This document shows positions 34,987-43,425 of a stretch of DNA of 64,000 bases, one piece after another. The stretch's first letter is position 1. Each line of letters starts with the position of its first letter. The notes below the pieces were generated by a model. That model did no database searches, was not told where the DNA came from, and saw nothing but the letters and a program-made list of their open reading frames with translations. The stretch covers positions 8,498,001 to 8,562,000 of the forward strand of contig NZ_CP107841.1 in the NCBI RefSeq assembly GCF_036346855.1. The letters are read 5' to 3'. The stretch comes from Streptomyces europaeiscabiei. GTDB taxonomy: Bacteria; Actinomycetota; Actinomycetes; Streptomycetales; Streptomycetaceae. Made by a program: the position numbers and the translations under genes.

Positions 34987-36954
34987 GTGTCTGCCACCCT
35001 CGCCCCGTCACCGGCCCGCCGCACGGCCGCGCCGACGGCCCCCCGCCGCCGTACCCGGATCCTCGCCCTGCCAGAGGCCCGCTGGGCACTGGCGTCGACC
35101 GTCGCCTTCCTGCTCGCCTTCCCGCTGGACCTCGCAGGGGCCTCCGCCTGGCTGTACGGCCCGCTCTACGCGATCGCGTACGTGGCCGGCGGCTGGGAAC
35201 CCGCGCTCGAAGGGCTGCGGGCCCTGCGTGAGAAGAGCCTCGACGTCGACCTGCTGATGATCGTCGCGGCGCTGGGCGCGGCCGCGATCGGCCAGGTCCT
35301 CGACGGCGCCCTGCTGATCGTCATCTTCGCCACCTCCGGCGCCCTGGAGGCCCTGGCCACCGCCCGCACCGCGGACTCCGTACGGGGGCTTCTCGATCTC
35401 GCGCCCACCACGGCCACCCGGCTGTCGGCGGACGGCTCCGCCGAGGAGACGGTGCCGGCCGAGCGACTCGCCGTGGGTGACGTGGTGCTGGTCCGCCCCG
35501 GCGAGCGCATCGGCGCCGACGGGCAGGTTCTGGAGGGGGAGAGCGAGGCCGACCAGGCCACCATCACCGGCGAACCGCTGCCCGTCCCCAAGACCCCGGG
35601 CGACGACGTCTTCGCGGGCACCCTCAACGGCACCGGCGTCCTGCGCGTCCGCGTCGCACGGGACCCGGCCGACTCCGTGATCGCCCGCATCGTGACCCTC
35701 GTCGAGGAGGCCTCCCGCACCAAGGCACCGACCCAGTTGTTCATCGAGAAGGTCGAGCAGCGGTACGCCGTCGGGGTCGTCGTCGCCACCCTCGCCGTCT
35801 TCGGCATCCCCCTGGCCTTCGGCGAGGACCTCACGGCCGCGCTGCTCCGCGCCATGACCTTCATGATCGTGGCCTCGCCCTGCGCGGTCGTCCTCGCCAC
35901 CATGCCGCCGCTGCTCTCCGCCATCGCCAACGCCGGCCGCCACGGTGTCCTGGTCAAGTCCGCCGTCGCCATGGAGCGGCTGGGCGAGATCGATGCCGCC
36001 GCCCTCGACAAGACCGGCACGCTCACGGAGGGCACCCCCGAGGTCACGGCCGTACGGCCGCTGCCGGGCTCCGGGCTCGACGAGGACGGGCTGCTGGCGC
36101 TGGCCGCGGCCGCCGAGCATCCCAGTGAGCATCCGCTGGCCCGTGCGGTGGTGGCCGCCGCCGGGGCCCGGGGGCTGAGGGTGGCCGCCGCCGAGGACTT
36201 CGTGGCCACGCCTGGACGGGGTGTCCGGGCGACCGTCGAGGGGCGTGTGGTGACCGTGGGGCGGCTCGCGGAGAGCGGGGAAGCCGCCGACGGTGGGATC
36301 GCCGACGTGGAAACCGCCGGCGGTGGGGACCTCGACGGGACGACTGTCGTCGTCACGCGGGACGGGGATGCTGTCGGGACGCTCGCCCTCGCCGACCGTC
36401 TGCGCCACGACGCGCCCGCCGCGGTGGCGGCGCTCGCCGCCGTGACCGGGGCCTCGCCGGTCCTGCTGACCGGGGACAACGCGCGTGCCGCCGCCCAGGT
36501 GGCCGCGGACACCGGGATCGCCGATGTGCGGGCCGGGCTGTTCCCGGAGGACAAGGTGGCGGCCGTACGAGAGCTGCAGGGCGGGGGCCGCAAGGTGCTG
36601 TTCGTCGGGGACGGGGTCAACGACGCGCCCGCGCTCGCCGCCGCGCACTCCGGTGTGGCGATGGGGCGGGCCGGGTCGGATCTCGCGCTGGAGACCGCGG
36701 ACGCGGTGGTGGTGCGGGACGAGCTGGGCGCTATTCCGGCGGTGGTGCGGCTGTCGCGGGCGGCTCGGCGGCTGGTGGTGCAGAACCTGGTGATCGCGGG
36801 GGTCTGCATCGCCGTGCTGGTGGTGTGGGATCTGGTGGGACATCTGCCGTTGCCCCTCGGGGTGGCCGGGCACGAGGGTTCCACGGTGGTGGTGGGGCTG
36901 AACGGTCTGCGGTTGTTGCGGGAGGCCGCGTGGGGGAGGGCTGCGGGCGGCTGA
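34987..36954 (+). CDS. P1B-4-type heavy-metal efflux ATPase (CtpD/CtpJ-like)
   Basis: A metal-transporting P-type ATPase of about 655 residues. It has the A-domain TGEP, the phosphorylation motif DKTGT, GDGVNDAPAL, the membrane metal site SPC (IVASPCAVVLA) and the last-helix HEGST; the pair SPC plus HEGxT marks subgroup P1B-4, which exports Co, Ni, Fe(II) or Zn. It has about six transmembrane helices, fewer than Cu-type pumps, and no classical N-terminal metal-binding domain. I place the start at GTG 34987 because the ATG at 34963 lies inside the ArsR operator; that longer form would add a Cys-rich MCSCMVC. Confidence 0.88.
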   Translation: MSATLAPSPARRTAAPTAPRRRTRILALPEARWALASTVAFLLAFPLDLAGASAWLYGPLYAIAYVAGGWEPALEGLRALREKSLDVDLLMIVAALGAAAIGQVLDGALLIVIFATSGALEALATARTADSVRGLLDLAPTTATRLSADGSAEETVPAERLAVGDVVLVRPGERIGADGQVLEGESEADQATITGEPLPVPKTPGDDVFAGTLNGTGVLRVRVARDPADSVIARIVTLVEEASRTKAPTQLFIEKVEQRYAVGVVVATLAVFGIPLAFGEDLTAALLRAMTFMIVASPCAVVLATMPPLLSAIANAGRHGVLVKSAVAMERLGEIDAAALDKTGTLTEGTPEVTAVRPLPGSGLDEDGLLALAAAAEHPSEHPLARAVVAAAGARGLRVAAAEDFVATPGRGVRATVEGRVVTVGRLAESGEAADGGIADVETAGGGDLDGTTVVVTRDGDAVGTLALADRLRHDAPAAVAALAAVTGASPVLLTGDNARAAAQVAADTGIADVRAGLFPEDKVAAVRELQGGGRKVLFVGDGVNDAPALAAAHSGVAMGRAGSDLALETADAVVVRDELGAIPAVVRLSRAARRLVVQNLVIAGVCIAVLVVWDLVGHLPLPLGVAGHEGSTVVVGLNGLRLLREAAWGRAAGG

Positions 36955-37137
36955 AGGGGAAGGGGTGCCTGTGATGAGGCGGCGCGGGCCGGTTGTGGCT
37001 GGTCGCGCCCGCGCGGCGGAGTCGCGAACGGGCACCGTCCCGCGCCCCTGAGGGCTTCGGCGGGTCACCAGGTGGCCCCTGCCTCCATGTCGGATTTCCG
37101 CCAGCCCTCCGCCCTCCCCCTCCCCGATGCTTGAGTC

Positions 37138-38634
37138 ATGCGGAACGGGATGTACAGCGACACGGAGCGGTGTGTACGGGCCGTGCGGTCGAAGGACGCG
37201 CGGTTCGACGGGTGGTTCTTCACGGCCGTGGTGACCACGGGGATCTACTGCCGGCCCAGTTGCCCGGTCGTACCGCCGAAGGCGGAGAACATGACGTTCT
37301 ATCCGAGTGCGGCGGCCTGTCAGCAGGCCGGGTTCCGGGCGTGCAAGCGGTGTCGGCCGGACACGAGTCCCGGGTCGCCGGAGTGGGATCAGCGGGCGGA
37401 CCTCGTGGCGCGGGCGATGCGGCTGGTGGGGGACGGCGTGGTGGACAGGGAGGGTGTGCCGGGGCTGGCGCGGCGGCTCGGCTACAGCTCCCGGCAGGTC
37501 GAGCGGCAGTTGCTGGCCGAGCTGGGCGCGGGCCCGCTGGCGCTCGCCCGTGCGCAGCGGGCGCAGACCGCGCGGCTGCTGATCGAGACGACCGCGCTGC
37601 CGATGGCCCAGATCGCGTTCGCCGCCGGGTTCGCGTCGATCCGGACCTTCAACGACACCGTGCGGGAGGTCTTCGCGCTGTCGCCGACCGACCTGCGCGA
37701 GCGGGCGGCACGGTCGGCGCGGCGTCCCTCCAACTCGCCAGCCGCATCTGGGGTGTTGAGCCTCCGGCTGCCGTTCCGGGCCCCGCTCAACCCCGACAAC
37801 CTCTTCGGTCACCTCGCCGCGACCGCCGTACCCGGAGTGGAGGAGTGGCGTGACGGCGCGTACCGGCGCACGCTCCGTCTGCCGTACGGCCACGGCGTCG
37901 TGGGCCTCACACCGGAGCCCGACCACATCGCCTGCCGGCTCGGCCTCAGCGACCTGCGGGACCTGCCCGTCGCCATCAGCCGCTGCCGCCGCATGCTCGA
38001 CCTGGACGCCGACCCGGTCGCCGTCGACGAGCAGCTGAGCACCGACCCGGTGCTCGCGCCGCTGGTGGCCAAGGCGCCGGGGCGCCGGGTGCCGCGTACC
38101 GTCGACGAGGCCGAGTTCGCCGTACGGGCGGTGCTCGGTCAACAGGTGTCCACGGCCGCGGCCCGGACGCATGCGGCCCGGCTGGTCGTCGCGCACGGCG
38201 AACCGGTCGACGACCCCGAGGGCGGTCTCACCCATCTCTTCCCGTCCCCCGAGGCGCTGGCGGCCGTCGACCCCGAGACCCTCGCGATGCCCCGCACCCG
38301 CCGGACCACCTTCACCACCCTGGTGCAACAACTCACGCACGGGAAACTGCACTTGGGTGTCGACAGCGACTGGGCGGAGACCCGCGACCGCCTCCTCGCC
38401 CTCCCCGGTTTCGGCCCCTGGACCGTCGAGGTCATCGCCATGCGCGCCCTCGGCGACCCCGACGCCTTCCTCCCTGGCGACCTCGGAATCAGGCGTGCGG
38501 CACAGGAGTTGGGCCTGCCGTCCACCCCGGCGGCGCTCACCGACCGTGCGGCGGCCTGGCGGCCGTGGCGGGCGTACGCGGTCCAGTACCTGTGGGCGAC
38601 GGACAGCCACCCCATCAACTTCCTTCCCGTATGA
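37138..38634 (+). CDS. Ada-type methylphosphotriester repair protein fused to AlkA glycosylase
   Basis: A 498-residue fusion. Residues 1-80: Ada methylphosphotriester domain with YCRPSCPVVPP (acceptor Cys) and ACKRCRPD (zinc Cys pair). Residues 85-195: AraC-type DNA-binding domain. Residues 205-498: AlkA-like DNA glycosylase with a VLGQQVST helix-hairpin-helix region, LPGFGPWTVEV and catalytic Asp in FLPGDLGIRR. It senses methylated backbone, activates transcription and removes alkylated bases in one protein. ATG 37150 (MYSDTERC) may be the true start. ogt follows 37 bases downstream, forming an adaptive-response operon. Confidence 0.9.
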   Translation: MRNGMYSDTERCVRAVRSKDARFDGWFFTAVVTTGIYCRPSCPVVPPKAENMTFYPSAAACQQAGFRACKRCRPDTSPGSPEWDQRADLVARAMRLVGDGVVDREGVPGLARRLGYSSRQVERQLLAELGAGPLALARAQRAQTARLLIETTALPMAQIAFAAGFASIRTFNDTVREVFALSPTDLRERAARSARRPSNSPAASGVLSLRLPFRAPLNPDNLFGHLAATAVPGVEEWRDGAYRRTLRLPYGHGVVGLTPEPDHIACRLGLSDLRDLPVAISRCRRMLDLDADPVAVDEQLSTDPVLAPLVAKAPGRRVPRTVDEAEFAVRAVLGQQVSTAAARTHAARLVVAHGEPVDDPEGGLTHLFPSPEALAAVDPETLAMPRTRRTTFTTLVQQLTHGKLHLGVDSDWAETRDRLLALPGFGPWTVEVIAMRALGDPDAFLPGDLGIRRAAQELGLPSTPAALTDRAAAWRPWRAYAVQYLWATDSHPINFLPV

Positions 38635-38671
38635 GCCCGTTCCGGGCGGATGCCACTCCCGAGGACCTCTC

Positions 38672-39172
38672 ATGAATCATCCGACGTCGCGGACGCGGCA
38701 CACCGTCGTCGACAGTCCCTACGGTCCCCTCACCCTCGTCGCCGACGACGGGGTCCTGTGCGGGCTCTACATGACCGAGCAGCGCCACCGCCCGCCGGAG
38801 GAGAGTTTCGGTGTACGTGACGACACCGGCTTCGCCGAGCCGGAGGAACAGCTGGAGGCCTATTTCGCGGGCGAGCTGAAGGAGTTCACGCTCGAACTCC
38901 GGCTGCACGGAACCCCGTTCCAACGTCTGGTCTGGGAACAGCTCACGCGGATCCCCTACGGCGAGACCCGCTCGTACGGCGATCTCGCCGGCGCCCTCGG
39001 CAACCCCAGGGCGTCCCGCGCGGTCGGCCTGGCCAACGGCAGGAACCCCGTGGGCATCATCGTCCCCTGCCACCGTGTGGTCGGCTCCGACGGCAGCCTC
39101 ACCGGATACGGAGGCGGCGTGGAGCGCAAGCAGCGCCTGCTGGACTTCGAGCAGGGCACCGCCCTCTTCTGA
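38672..39172 (+). CDS. ogt: Methylated-DNA--protein-cysteine methyltransferase
   Basis: A 166-residue O6-alkylguanine repair protein. The active-site IVPCHRVVG carries the acceptor Cys; ahead lie GTPFQRLVWEQLTRIPYG and SRAVGLANGRNPVGI of the helix-turn-helix DNA-binding region. It directly reverses O6-methylguanine by suicidal transfer to Cys. It follows the Ada-AlkA gene in the same direction and is probably co-induced by it. Confidence 0.93.
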   Translation: MNHPTSRTRHTVVDSPYGPLTLVADDGVLCGLYMTEQRHRPPEESFGVRDDTGFAEPEEQLEAYFAGELKEFTLELRLHGTPFQRLVWEQLTRIPYGETRSYGDLAGALGNPRASRAVGLANGRNPVGIIVPCHRVVGSDGSLTGYGGGVERKQRLLDFEQGTALF

Positions 39173-39189
39173 GGGGCGGGGGCCACGGG

Positions 39190-39840
39190 GCCGGGCAGCG
39201 GATCACGGCAGCAGGCGGCGCTCCTTCGCCACGGCCACCGCGCCCGCTCCGCCAGGACACCCGCCCGCCGTTCCGTGGCCGCGCGCTCGCGGCGGGTGCG
39301 GACCAGGTCGTCGATCAGGACGCGCTGCCGGGCCGCCTGCCGTCGCAGATGGACGAAGACGGCCGTGGCGACCGCCGCCATGGCGGGCGGGGCCGCGACC
39401 ATGTTGGGGTTGATGGTGCCTTCGGACACCCGTATCTCGGCGGCGACCACCAGCGAGGTGAGCAGGATCGCCAGGGGCACGGCGATCCGTGGGGGCAGCG
39501 TGTGGAGCCCGGCGAACAGCAGCGGCATGGCACACCACGTGGCACTCGGCGCGAGTGCGAGGAGAACGACCCAGACCGCCGTCACGGAGCCCAGCCAGGC
39601 CAGATGCCGGGTGGACGGCCTGCTGCCGGGCGGCGGCGCGGGCGCCAGCAGGTGCCCGAGGGTGTAGAGAAGCCCGAACACCGCGAACAGCGCCACCACC
39701 CAGCCGGTACGCGGCCCGCCCTGATCACGCGTCAGGAACCGGGCGAACGAGGAGCACAACAGCAGGAAGAACGCGGCGTGCACGACGGCGGCCAGCCAGC
39801 GCGCGTCCGGGTCCGTGCGCTGATCCTCCGGCCAACTCAT
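39190..39840 (-). pseudogene. Truncated sensor histidine kinase (membrane part only)
   Basis: From the ATG at 39840 the protein starts MSWPEDQRTDPDARWL, then has about five transmembrane segments and the linker RRQAARQRVLIDDLVRTRRE that precedes the phosphoacceptor His in Streptomyces sensor kinases. Instead of the expected H-box the sequence degenerates into AERARWPWRRSAACCR and continues as antisense of ogt. The dimerisation His and ATPase domains are missing, and no response regulator adjoins it. It is therefore a remnant. Confidence 0.65.
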
Positions 39841-40074
39841 CGCCCCACCGGCTCTCTTGTCGTGCTCCTCGGGTACTTCACAGATCGCCTTCCTGTGTCT
39901 AACGTGACCGGCTCCCGACCGCATCAACCGATCGGCTGATACGAGGATCGCCCGAACCGCCCCCGGACCGGAGCCGGTCGGCCGAGCCGAACACCCCGCC
40001 GCCGCCCCGAGGCTGGCAGCACGACCCGAGCCACCTCGGGAAGCACCGCCCGACTCCCCTGGGAAGGAAACCCC

Positions 40075-40863
40075 GTGCCGCCGACCGAGAAGAACGTCAC
40101 CGTCAACCGGGCCGCCCTCGGCCACCGCATCACCTACGCCCTGCGTCACCCCGACCGGGTGCCGCGCCACCTGGTCCGCGTGGCCCGCGACATGTGGCTG
40201 CGCCACCGCCACCCGGACCACATCGACTACTACCGCGCGGTGATGCGCTCCGACACCCGCGCCGACCCGGACGCGGCGGTCGGCAGCCGCAGCCGTGAAC
40301 GGTGGCTGGCGCTGGGCGCGATGCAGTTCGACTATCTGCTCGGCCACGGTCTGCGCCCCGAGCACCGCATGCTGGAGATCGGCTGCGGCAACCTGCGGGG
40401 CGGCTGGCGGTTCATCCGCCACCTGGAACCCGGGCACTACTACGGCGTCGACATCTCGCCCGACATCCTCGCCGCCGCCCAGGACACGATCGTGGAGATG
40501 GGGCTGCAGCAACGCCTCCCCACGCTCACCCCCGTACGCGACCTGACCCTCCGGTTCCTCCCCGACGCACACTTCGACGTGGTGCACGCGCACAGCGTCT
40601 TCTCGCACTCACCGCTGCACGTCATCGAGGAGTGCCTGTCCCACATCGGCCGGGTGCTGACCCCGGACGGTTGGTTCGACTTCACCTTCGACCGCACCGA
40701 GGGCACGGAACACCACGTCCTGCGGGAGGACTTCTACTACCGTACCGAGACGCTCGTCGCCCTGGCCGCGAAGCACGGCCTCCAGGCCCGCTTCATGGAC
40801 GACTGGGAGAAGCTGCCGCACGGCCAGTCCAAGATCCGCGTCACCCGCCCCGCCGCGTCCTGA
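40075..40863 (+). CDS. Class I SAM-dependent methyltransferase
   Basis: A 262-residue protein. The SAM-binding motif I is MLEIGCGNLRGG (about residues 99-110), motif II YYGVDISPDIL, and a later strand HFDVVHAHSVFSH corresponds to motif IV. The N-terminal about 60 residues are Arg/His-rich. GTG start with GGGAAGGAAA upstream. No neighbouring pathway suggests its substrate; small molecule or lipid methylation is possible. Confidence 0.8.
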   Translation: MPPTEKNVTVNRAALGHRITYALRHPDRVPRHLVRVARDMWLRHRHPDHIDYYRAVMRSDTRADPDAAVGSRSRERWLALGAMQFDYLLGHGLRPEHRMLEIGCGNLRGGWRFIRHLEPGHYYGVDISPDILAAAQDTIVEMGLQQRLPTLTPVRDLTLRFLPDAHFDVVHAHSVFSHSPLHVIEECLSHIGRVLTPDGWFDFTFDRTEGTEHHVLREDFYYRTETLVALAAKHGLQARFMDDWEKLPHGQSKIRVTRPAAS

Positions 40864-40929
40864 AGCCCGTGGGACCGCCCCCTGTCAGCCGTTCAGGCGC
40901 TCGCGGCGCCGATCCTCCGCAGCACCTCA

Positions 40930-41245
40930 GAGCAGCGCGGTCGACGAAGACCCGACAGGCTTTGGTGATCGACACGGCCTCGCCGAGTACCACCGGGTCG
41001 AGGCGCTGGCCGAACATCACGGTGGCGGACTTCAGCGCGCCGCCGCACTCCAGCCGGGACGGACCGTCCTCGCCCGCCTCGACCCGGGCACGGGCGTCCT
41101 CCATCGGCCCACGGGCATGGCACTCGACGCACACCGCGGACCGTGCGGTGCCGTGGAGTTCGAGGACCTTGCGGGCCGGCATCCCGGCGAGCCGGTGCAG
41201 CAGCCGTCCACGTTCTGCGTGATCACCCGCACGGCACCCCGAGGC
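40930..41245 (-). pseudogene. Decayed second copy of the sirtuin gene
   Basis: The minus strand repeats the middle of the intact sirtuin at 42608-43342: VITQNVDG, LAGMPARKVLELHGTARS, CHARGPMEDARARVEAGE, ATVMFGQRLDPVVLGE. The zinc Cys set is damaged (one CxxC partner reads SRLECGG), a frameshift separates NVDG from LAGMP, and both the NAD-binding N-terminus and the C-terminus are gone. It looks like a partial duplication that has since decayed. Confidence 0.8.
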
Positions 41246-41550
41246 ATCGGCGAGGGCGACACGAGTGGACCCACCCCGGATGGTCCGAGCCCATGGTTGG
41301 CCATCCATCGGCAACGGTCGGCTTCCGAAGCCGTACGGACTTCCGGCTTCGGTGAATCTGCACACCGGCATGCAACCGGGGCACGGCGCGTGAAGGAGCT
41401 GCACACGAGGGTGAAAGGAGCTGCACAGGACGGCGCCCGTTTGTCCCAAGCGAGCAACGAACCCCCGTGAGGCCGGCTCCGACGACACTTCGGCCCGATC
41501 TTCATGCCTAACGTCTGGGGACTTCACCTCCTCTTCCCAGAAGGTTTGTC
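41246..41550. other. Spacer between sirtuin remnant and Tat-exported protein gene
   Basis: No gene is seen. It probably contains the promoter of the exported protein gene, whose ATG at 41551 follows a weak CAGAAGG site. Nothing else stands out. Confidence 0.4.
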
Positions 41551-42525
41551 ATGGAGCTCAACTCTCGTATGTCCCCGACCCGTCGAGGGCTTCTGCGCAC
41601 CGGTGCCGGCGTCGGGATCGCCGCGCTGGGTCTCGGATACGGCGCCCGGAGTGCGTCAGCGTCGGTGACCGCGACCAAGCGCTTCGACCTGTCCCAACCG
41701 TCCTACGACCTCTTTCGCGACAACGTCCTGCACAGCAAGCGCGTCCAGCAGAGCTTCGCCTTCGACTCCGTCAACAAGCGCCTGTTCGTCGCCGCGAAGC
41801 GGGCGGACAGCCCGGAGTCGGCCGGTGACCTGTGCATCAGCCAACTCGACCTCCACGGCAACTACGTCTCGTACATGCACCTCAACGGGTTCGGCCACGG
41901 CGTCGCCTTCGGTGTCCGCCCCAGCGGCACCGGCAGCCACCTGTGGATCGAGTGCGATGCCAACGGCAAGGGCTACGGCACGAAGCTCGCCTTCATCAAG
42001 TACAGCGCGGGCACCACCCTCGACTCGTCGTCCACCAGCTTCGGCACGTTCCAGCCGATCTCCGGCGCCTCGGAGTACACGTGCTCCATCGACCCGGTGT
42101 ACAGCCGCATGATCGTCCGCTATCACAAGGACGGCGCCAAACACATCGCCGTCTACGAGCTCTCCGACACCGACAAGGGCGACTTCAGCAACCCGCTCGT
42201 CAAGTTCACCCCGCCGTCGATCTCCGGCACGCCCCAGGGTTACGCGCTCTACGGCTCGTACATGTACTTCCAGACGGGCGACCACTACTCGGACACCAAT
42301 CAGGCCCCCGGAAACACCTATCTCACCAGCATCAACGTCAACACCGGCAAGATCGCCCAGGGCCCGGTCCTCACCAAGGCGGGCTCCACGCTGAAGTGGC
42401 GGGAACCCGAGGGCCTCGCCGTCTACCGCACCGACGCGGGCGAGTCCCGCCTTTTCCTCGGCTTCGCGACCGGTGACGAAGGCGACCGCGGCTCCAGCAT
42501 CTTCTACAAGAACGTGCTGGTCTGA
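41551..42525 (+). CDS. Tat-exported TagC-like beta-propeller protein
   Basis: A 324-residue secreted protein. A twin-arginine signal (SPTRRGLLRTGAGVG, then a hydrophobic stretch and SASAS) is followed by a repetitive beta-rich body of the type annotated as teichoic acid biosynthesis protein C in Streptomyces (QSFAFDSVNKRLFVA, GHGVAFGVRPSG, WREPEGLAVY). The pattern suggests a propeller that binds or scaffolds cell-wall material; an enzymatic role is not shown. It ends at a hairpin shared with the convergent sirtuin gene. Confidence 0.75.
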   Translation: MELNSRMSPTRRGLLRTGAGVGIAALGLGYGARSASASVTATKRFDLSQPSYDLFRDNVLHSKRVQQSFAFDSVNKRLFVAAKRADSPESAGDLCISQLDLHGNYVSYMHLNGFGHGVAFGVRPSGTGSHLWIECDANGKGYGTKLAFIKYSAGTTLDSSSTSFGTFQPISGASEYTCSIDPVYSRMIVRYHKDGAKHIAVYELSDTDKGDFSNPLVKFTPPSISGTPQGYALYGSYMYFQTGDHYSDTNQAPGNTYLTSINVNTGKIAQGPVLTKAGSTLKWREPEGLAVYRTDAGESRLFLGFATGDEGDRGSSIFYKNVLV

Positions 42526-42531
42526 GAGGTC

Positions 42532-42560
42532 CCGGACAGTCCTGCCGACCGGACTGCCGG
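42532..42560. terminator. Hairpin between convergent TagC-like and sirtuin genes
   Basis: CCGGACAGTCC and GGACTGCCGG form a stem of about 10 pairs with one bulged A and an 8-base loop. It lies 7 bases after one stop and 48 bases from the other, so it could terminate both transcripts. No T run is seen, which is common in high-GC genomes. Confidence 0.5.
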
Positions 42561-42607
42561 CGCCCCGTGCGCTGCGGGCCCGCCGACGGCGGTCTCGTAA
42601 CGCCGAT

Positions 42608-43342
42608 CTATCGAGTGGTCTCGCCAAGCCCGCGCAACAGCGCGGGCAGCGCCGTACCGATCGGCTCCCGTACGACCTCGTCGGCGCGTGCGTCGTACGG
42701 GGTCGGCTCGGCGTTGACGATGATCAACCGGGCTCCGTGGTCGGCGGCGACTCCGGCGAGACCGGCGGCGGGCTGGACCTGGAGGCTGGTGCCGACGGCG
42801 ATGAAGACCTGGCAGGCCTTGGTGATCGCGGCGGCCTCGCCGAGCACCACCGGGTCGAGGCGCTCGCCGAACATCACCGTCGCCGACTTCAGGATCCCAC
42901 CGCACTCCTGGCACGGCGGATCCTCCTCACCCGCCTCGACCCGGGCAAGGGCGTCCTCCATCGGCCCCCGGGCGTGGCACCGGGTGCACACCACGCTGCG
43001 TGCCGTGCCATGGAGCTCCAGCACCTTGCGGGCGGGCATCCCGGCGAGCTGGTGCAGCCCGTCGACGTTCTGCGTGATCACCCGCACGGGCACCCCGGCC
43101 CGCTCCAGCTCGGCCACCGCCCGGTGCGCGGCGTTCGGCTCGGCCTGGAGCGTCCGGTTCTTGCGCCGCATCTGCCACGACCGCCGTCGGATCTCCGGAT
43201 CGCCCATGTAGTACTCGTACGTCACCAGCTTCTCGGCCTCCGGATCCCGCCGCCACAGCCCGTTCGGGCCCCGGTAGTCGGGAATGCCGGAGTCGGTGGA
43301 GATGCCTGCGCCACTGAGGATGGCGACGAGGGGCTTGTTCAT
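42608..43342 (-). CDS. cobB: NAD-dependent protein deacetylase (sirtuin)
   Basis: A 244-residue sirtuin. NAD-binding GAGISTDSGIPDYRG near the N-terminus, catalytic TQNVDGLH and LHGTARS, structural zinc Cys residues in VVCTRCHARG and PPCQECGG, and GTSLQVQPAAGL. The product would release O-acetyl-ADP-ribose, the substrate of macro-domain enzymes such as the one at 32942. A partial decayed duplicate lies 1.4 kb away on the same strand. Confidence 0.92.
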   Translation of the reverse strand: MNKPLVAILSGAGISTDSGIPDYRGPNGLWRRDPEAEKLVTYEYYMGDPEIRRRSWQMRRKNRTLQAEPNAAHRAVAELERAGVPVRVITQNVDGLHQLAGMPARKVLELHGTARSVVCTRCHARGPMEDALARVEAGEEDPPCQECGGILKSATVMFGERLDPVVLGEAAAITKACQVFIAVGTSLQVQPAAGLAGVAADHGARLIIVNAEPTPYDARADEVVREPIGTALPALLRGLGETTR

Positions 43343-43425
43343 GGAGCGAGGGTAGGTCGGCCGTCCGGCCGGGGCGAGCGGATAACGGGGCCGGGCCGGG
43401 TGCGGCGCCCCCGGCCCCGGTGCCG

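Noticed and set aside
35008..38673. A minus-strand open frame of 1221 codons opposite the metal ATPase and Ada-AlkA genes
   Set aside because: It is a GC-skew shadow: composition is Gly/Arg/Pro/His noise without domains, and the plus strand encodes two well-conserved proteins.
40841..41527. A second functional sirtuin
   Set aside because: It lacks the NAD-binding N-terminus and C-terminus, has a frameshift and has lost zinc-binding Cys residues.
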